Assembly (NCBI RefSeq): GCF_027887165.1
Contig: NC_077234.1
Span: 141,165,857 to 141,229,856, forward strand
DNA length: 64,000 nt
Source: Monodelphis domestica
Taxonomy: Eukaryota > Chordata > Mammalia > Didelphimorphia > Didelphidae
Direction of reading: 5' to 3'
The notes under the pieces are model-generated. The model had not been told where the DNA came from and ran no database searches. It saw only the letters and a program-made list of their open reading frames with translations. Below are positions 59,823 through 64,000 of this stretch, piece by piece. Positions within the stretch are counted from its first letter, which is position 1, and each line of letters opens with the position of its first letter. Both the position numbers and the translations under genes were made by a program.

Positions 59823-60250
59823 TACCCATCTGTGATCATATTGGTAAACCAGTTTCCCCAAAAGGATCATGGAAACATAATCAACTTAAGAATTATAATA
59901 ATTTGACGATAAGAGGGGAAAAAAAAACAATGATTACTAGGCAAATTGACAAAAAGCCAGTTAGGGGGAAGTCCCCTTTGGCATAACAGAATACGTACAA
60001 GTAAATGTTCAATAAACCACACCCAAAGTTCATTCTTGATCTTCTTGTGCACAGCTTGTGGTCTGTGGAGGTATCTTCATGTTGTCTTCTCCAAACAGTT
60101 CAGTTTCTGTATTCATAGTATGTTTCTTAACCTAAAATTTCTCTCTCAAGAAATTTAAACTTTCCAATTTAAAATAATAATAAATTTTACATTTTTACAT
60201 ACCTCCCTAAAGAGGGCAATTGAAAAACACAGGAATCACTTAGAGATGCA
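59823..60250. other. Possible internal retroviral remnant next to the LTR
   Basis: Adjacent to the family A LTR on the side where internal sequence would lie. No retroviral gene recognised. Confidence 0.3.
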
Positions 60251-62198
60251 TGGGTGAGTTATGAGGTATATGAATCAATTGACAAGCGAATTTAAAAAAA
60301 AAATCAGAAAAGTCCAAATTTAAAAAAAAGATAATTTCTAGATGAAATATAGACTATTTCTCTCTCTATATATATATATATAGACTAAATAAGTCTTATA
60401 TGTAAAAATTCTAAGTAAAGGAAAAATAAATCTATAACAGGTCCTTGAATCAGGGCCCAATTAAAATGATCTAATTAATGATGCATTTACCCATTCAGTA
60501 GCCAGGACTATAGAAAGTTGCCACATTATGAAAGACAGAAAAGAAACTAGATAATTGGAGCCAGGTAGGAGCCAAATTTGAGATACTTCTCTGTAAGTAT
60601 TTTCACAAAGAGTGTGGATACAAGGAAGGCCTACGTCTTAATGCATGTTAAGTGTCACAACCTTGATTCTTCACACTAGGTTCAAGTCCTTTGTATTGGC
60701 TTAGAAGTGCATCAATCCTACCTAGATTGGTTTCTTTCTTTCTTTTTTTTTTTACCTGTATGCTCTTTTGGCACAATACAGGTTTAGCTTTGTGCTTCTT
60801 TGGCCCTGTGCAATGGCTCTTTTGTATATATTGTCCTGGAATCAGACAGAATCATTAAGCAAAGTCACATAATTTTTTAAAACAATCATTGGCATCATTT
60901 TTATAGTCTCAAGCGTTGGGGGCATGAATTGACATTATAGCAAATATATTTTAAATTTATATTACTGCAAATCAAAAATGTTAAAAAAATCTTAATACTA
61001 GTTACATGTGCTTCAAATATAAAAAGGAGAGAAAAAAACTAAAAGAGTGAAATAGTATATTGCACATGCAAGAAAAATATAATATTAAAAGATTTTTTAA
61101 AGTTCAAAAATATAGCTTATAATCATTGATGTACTGTGTCAGCTAAGGAAATGTAGAATAAAAGGTTTCTCACCAAATATGAGATCCAATTCCTTTTTAT
61201 ACTTGGCCATGATCCACTGTGAGCAAATGACATTCACAAGGTAACATTTTTTAAATAAAGAACAGTAGTTCAAAATCCCCAAAATTCTCAATAGCCCAAT
61301 TAATTACAATAGCAAACAAAGCCACTACCATATTTTTGCATAGGTCTGCTGTATGATATTTAAAGAAAATGGATACTTGTCACACATTTTTTACAGAAGT
61401 AGCAAATCTTTCAACCTTGGAAAACTTTAAACAAAGTAGAACTTATTTGGGTCTAGAACATCATCAAGAAATCTAGATATCATTACAAAAATGTGGCAGA
61501 GTTGTCTAGGAAAAAACAAACCTCTGTACTGTTGATATTGGGTAAAGTGAGCTGAAGAGTTATAAATGAGAGATGCTCCTCATTTGGAAGTCATCCAAGG
61601 TTGGGGTTCCATGCCCTGGGATTAATTTCCCAGCTCCTTTGGCATGAGGCTGTGATGTCCCATCCATTCACATTTTTATAAATGTGGGAAATGGGGATTA
61701 TATTTGTATTTCACTTCAGCTACTAAAATTGACCTTACCTCCTTTTAGGGGCAGGCAAAATGAACAGATATTGTTTAAAAAATTAAAAATTATGTCTAAA
61801 GATCCCTTAAAATCAATTTGGGATATTCTGCACATTAAATTTTCCAAAGTTTGTTACACAAATTTAACTAGTTTTTATAAAGTCCATTAATCCTCTATGT
61901 GACAATTTACAAATTCAAAAATAGAAAAAGGCTGTTTTTATATGGGTTTATTCAATAATATTTGTTCAGTATAGCTATAGGGGAAAAGCCACAGAATATA
62001 ACAGTAGTTAAAACCCAGTACATTAAAATGATTCAGTGTAACAGAATTGTATTGAATGCATTAATATATGAACTTAAAACCAACAAATAAATCTTAAACA
62101 AAATAATCAGTAAAATGCAATAAAATAAAGAGAGTTTTTATAAAACACTGGAGTCTAAAAAGTCTTAAAAATATAACCTCCAGAAACTTTAAAGTTCA
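60251..62198. other. Unassigned AT-rich DNA, about 1.9 kb
   Basis: A TA run at 60366-60382 and a T tract at 60738-60752. The block 60590-60850 is less AT-rich and may be LTR-derived, but no partner was found. No gene seen. Confidence 0.4.
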
Positions 62199-62368
62199 TT
62201 GATTTTTTTTATACATTTAGATGCCTATTGTCAGAAGGCAGAAGATTGGTAAGGCGTAGGCCATGGGGTTCAAGCAACTTGCCCAGGGTCATACAGCTAG
62301 GAAGTGTCTGAGGCAAGATAGGCCTGGCTTTCAATCCACTGATTCCTTGAGCCACTGAGCTCCTTCCC
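62199..62368 (-). mobile_element. SINE1-type SINE, antisense, partly deleted
   Basis: 'cagaaggcagaagattggta', 'ggccatggggttcaagcaac', 'cccagggtcatacagctagg', 'aagtgtctgaggcaagat' and 'caatccactgattccttgag'. It lacks part of the B-box region seen in the 26575 copy. Confidence 0.85.
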
Positions 62369-63000
62369 CATAGTGAGCATGAGTTTTTGGAATCTCAAAT
62401 TGGGCCAAAGAGTTGCAAGGACTTGGAATTCTCTCCTGAACCTCAGGTGAGATAAATAAAAGGATCAGTGCACTCAAAAGATACCCTTTGAAATAAACCA
62501 TGCTTATAACTTCCTGTTTGGAAAAGACTCTTCCTCCTTCTCATTCTCCTCCACCCCTCTGGTCCACTGCCCCCTGCCAAGTGGAGGTTAATTGTATCCT
62601 AAGGAAAGAACACCTCCATTTTTACCAGCTGGTTTGTGATTCCTGAAGACACAACAGCTACCATCAGCCTAAGTCCTGGGGCTGGGCCTGGGGCAATCAG
62701 CGATCTGGCTTGGAAGCCAGAGTTGCTGGGCCTGGGGCTGGAGCCGGGTGGGTCAGGAACAGGAGAGTGATCTGGGTAAAGCAGGTCCAGAGTGGATGAA
62801 TGCAGGCAGGAGTGGATGAATGCAGGCAGGAGCAGATAGCAGTCAAGCAGGCAAGCAGGCAAGCAGGCAAGCAGGCAAGCAGGTAACAGAAGCGAACTGA
62901 GTCAAGAGGCTTTGCTGAAAAGCCTTAGAGAAATGTGGCTTAAAAATCATTATCTAGGCTATCTCATTTGAAAAAAATTAAGAAATTCTCATCCAATTCT
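62369..63000. other. GC-richer unassigned block with minisatellite
   Basis: The least AT-rich part of the right end of the window. It lies beside the end of an LTR (63001), on the side where retroviral leader sequence would be. No retroviral motif was recognised. Confidence 0.35.
62791..62883. repeat. 20-bp duplication and (CAAGCAGG)n minisatellite
   Basis: AGTGGATGAATGCAGGCAGG occurs twice in tandem (62791-62830). A few bases on, about five units of CAAGCAGG follow (62844-62883). Confidence 0.9.
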
Positions 63001-63198
63001 TGTGGTCACCAAAACTGAAGCAGTTAATTTTTGTCTCTAGCAATAAACATATTATATTTTTGAGGCTTATTAAGATTATTAGAAATCAAGGGTACAAAAT
63101 AATAAAACCATGTTCCTAGGAGTGATTAGCCCATTCACATTTTACTCACTATATCTTGCCATGTCCGAGGAGAGGAAGAGAGAGCTTTTGGGAGGCAT
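63001..63198 (-). mobile_element. LTR fragment, antisense (family A)
   Basis: The left end 'tgtggtcacc' is the complement of a GGTGACCACA LTR end. The following 'gattattagaaatcaaggg' and 'gattagcccattcaca' match 59550-59610. Part of a foldback with 63201-63266. Fossil. Confidence 0.65.
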
Positions 63199-63266
63199 AG
63201 ATGTGAATGGGCTAATCAGTCCTAGGCATGTAGTTTCATTATTTTATATCCTTGATTTCTAATATT
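63075..63266. repeat. Imperfect inverted repeat (LTR foldback)
   Basis: Arms 63075-63140 and 63201-63266, about 66 bp each, roughly 83% complementary by eye, with a 60-bp spacer. The right arm is the same LTR segment as the left arm, in the opposite orientation. Confidence 0.85.
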
Positions 63267-63267
63267 C

Positions 63268-64000
63268 TTTTTTTTAAATTTTAAACATTATTTTATTTGG
63301 TCATTTCCAAATATTATTCACTGGAAACAAAGATAATTTCATTTCCTCCCCTCCCCCTCTCCCACCACCTTTCCCTCTCCCATAGCCGACGTATGATTCC
63401 ACTGGTTATCACATGTGTTCTTGACTCGGACCCATTTCCCTATTGCTGGTATTTGCATTAGAGTGTTCATTTAGAGTCTGTCCTCAGTCATATCCTCTCA
63501 ACCTCTGTAGTCAAGCAGTTGCTTTTCATCGGTGTTTTTACGCCCACAGTTTATCCTCTGGTTATGGATAGTATTTTTTAGATCCCTGCAGATTGTTCAG
63601 GGACATTGCCTTGCCACTAATGGAGAAGTCCATCACCTTAGATTGTGCCACAATGTATCAGTCTCTGTGTACAATGTTTTCCTGATTCTGCTCCTTTCGC
63701 TCTGCATCACTTCCTGGAGGTTGTTCCAGTCTCCATGGAATTCCTCTACTTTATCATTCCTTTGAACACAATAGTATTCCATCACCAACATATACCACAA
63801 TTTGTTCAGCCATTCCCAAATTGATGGGCATCCCCTCATTTTCCAATTTTTGGCCACCACAAAGAGTGCAGCTATGAATATTCTTGTACAAGTCTTTTAC
63901 CTTATTATCTCTTTGTGGTACAAACCCAGCAGTGCTATAGCCGGGTCAAAGGGCAGACAGTCTTTTATCACCCTTTGGGCATAGTTCCAAATTGCCCACC
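63268..64000 (-). mobile_element. Young L1 3' end, antisense, running out of the window
   Basis: T-rich tail, antisense 3' UTR ('catcggtgtttttacgccca' near 63527, 'gtgcaca...atgtatcagtctctg' near 63645) and antisense ORF2 C-terminus. The minus strand is open at 63633-63860 (AKNWKMRGCPSIWEWLNKLW and onward). Same subfamily as the L1 ending at 37975. The 5' part lies beyond the window. Confidence 0.95.

Overview
The window reads as gene-poor intergenic DNA from a marsupial, most likely a South American opossum of the Monodelphis type. The evidence is the repeat content: L1 copies whose ORF2 and 3' UTR match my memory of opossum L1 families, tRNA-headed SINEs of the opossum SINE1 type (7621, 11521, 26582, 62199), older MIR/THER1 and L2 copies, and many marsupial-style solo LTRs ending in a GGTGACCACA-like motif. 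No database was searched, so the species call rests on recognition. The DNA is AT-rich and full of microsatellites. I found no intact protein-coding gene, RNA gene, CRISPR array or operon.

Layout. 1-5545: decayed L1 pieces on the + strand carrying CA and TATC microsatellites. 5546-13100: a probable solo LTR, an L2 3' end split by a SINE, an inverted old L1, a MIR and a SINE, with unassigned AT-rich DNA between. 13105-14960: a processed pseudogene of adenylate kinase 2 (AK2), itself split by an L1 3' end. 15535-20100: two LTR relics and unassigned DNA. 20100-27830: L1 copies, mostly antisense, one with its 5' end inverted, broken up by LTR and SINE insertions. 27830-36540: a dense cluster of solo LTRs in two or three families. 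36541-50142: the best-resolved structure, a chimeric L1 followed by a full-length L1 (38013-50125, perfect 17-bp target duplication) that carries a 5.5-kb class I endogenous retrovirus (44402-49921, 4-bp duplication) in its 3' UTR. 50143-58000: a half-L1-like element, a LINE 3' end, unassigned DNA with a TA/CA/TA microsatellite, and a second L1 with an inverted 5' segment. 58000-64000: LTR relics including a foldback, a minisatellite, a SINE, and a young-looking L1 that leaves the window.

The contents are layered transposition events and not cooperating genes. The order of several events can be read directly: the chimeric L1, then the full-length L1 beside its tail, then the retrovirus inside that L1; and the AK2 retrocopy before the L1 that split it. 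I saw no sign of an undescribed functional system. The most informative items are the nested L1/retrovirus, the ORF1-ORF2 chimeric L1, the AK2 retrocopy and the LTR foldback.
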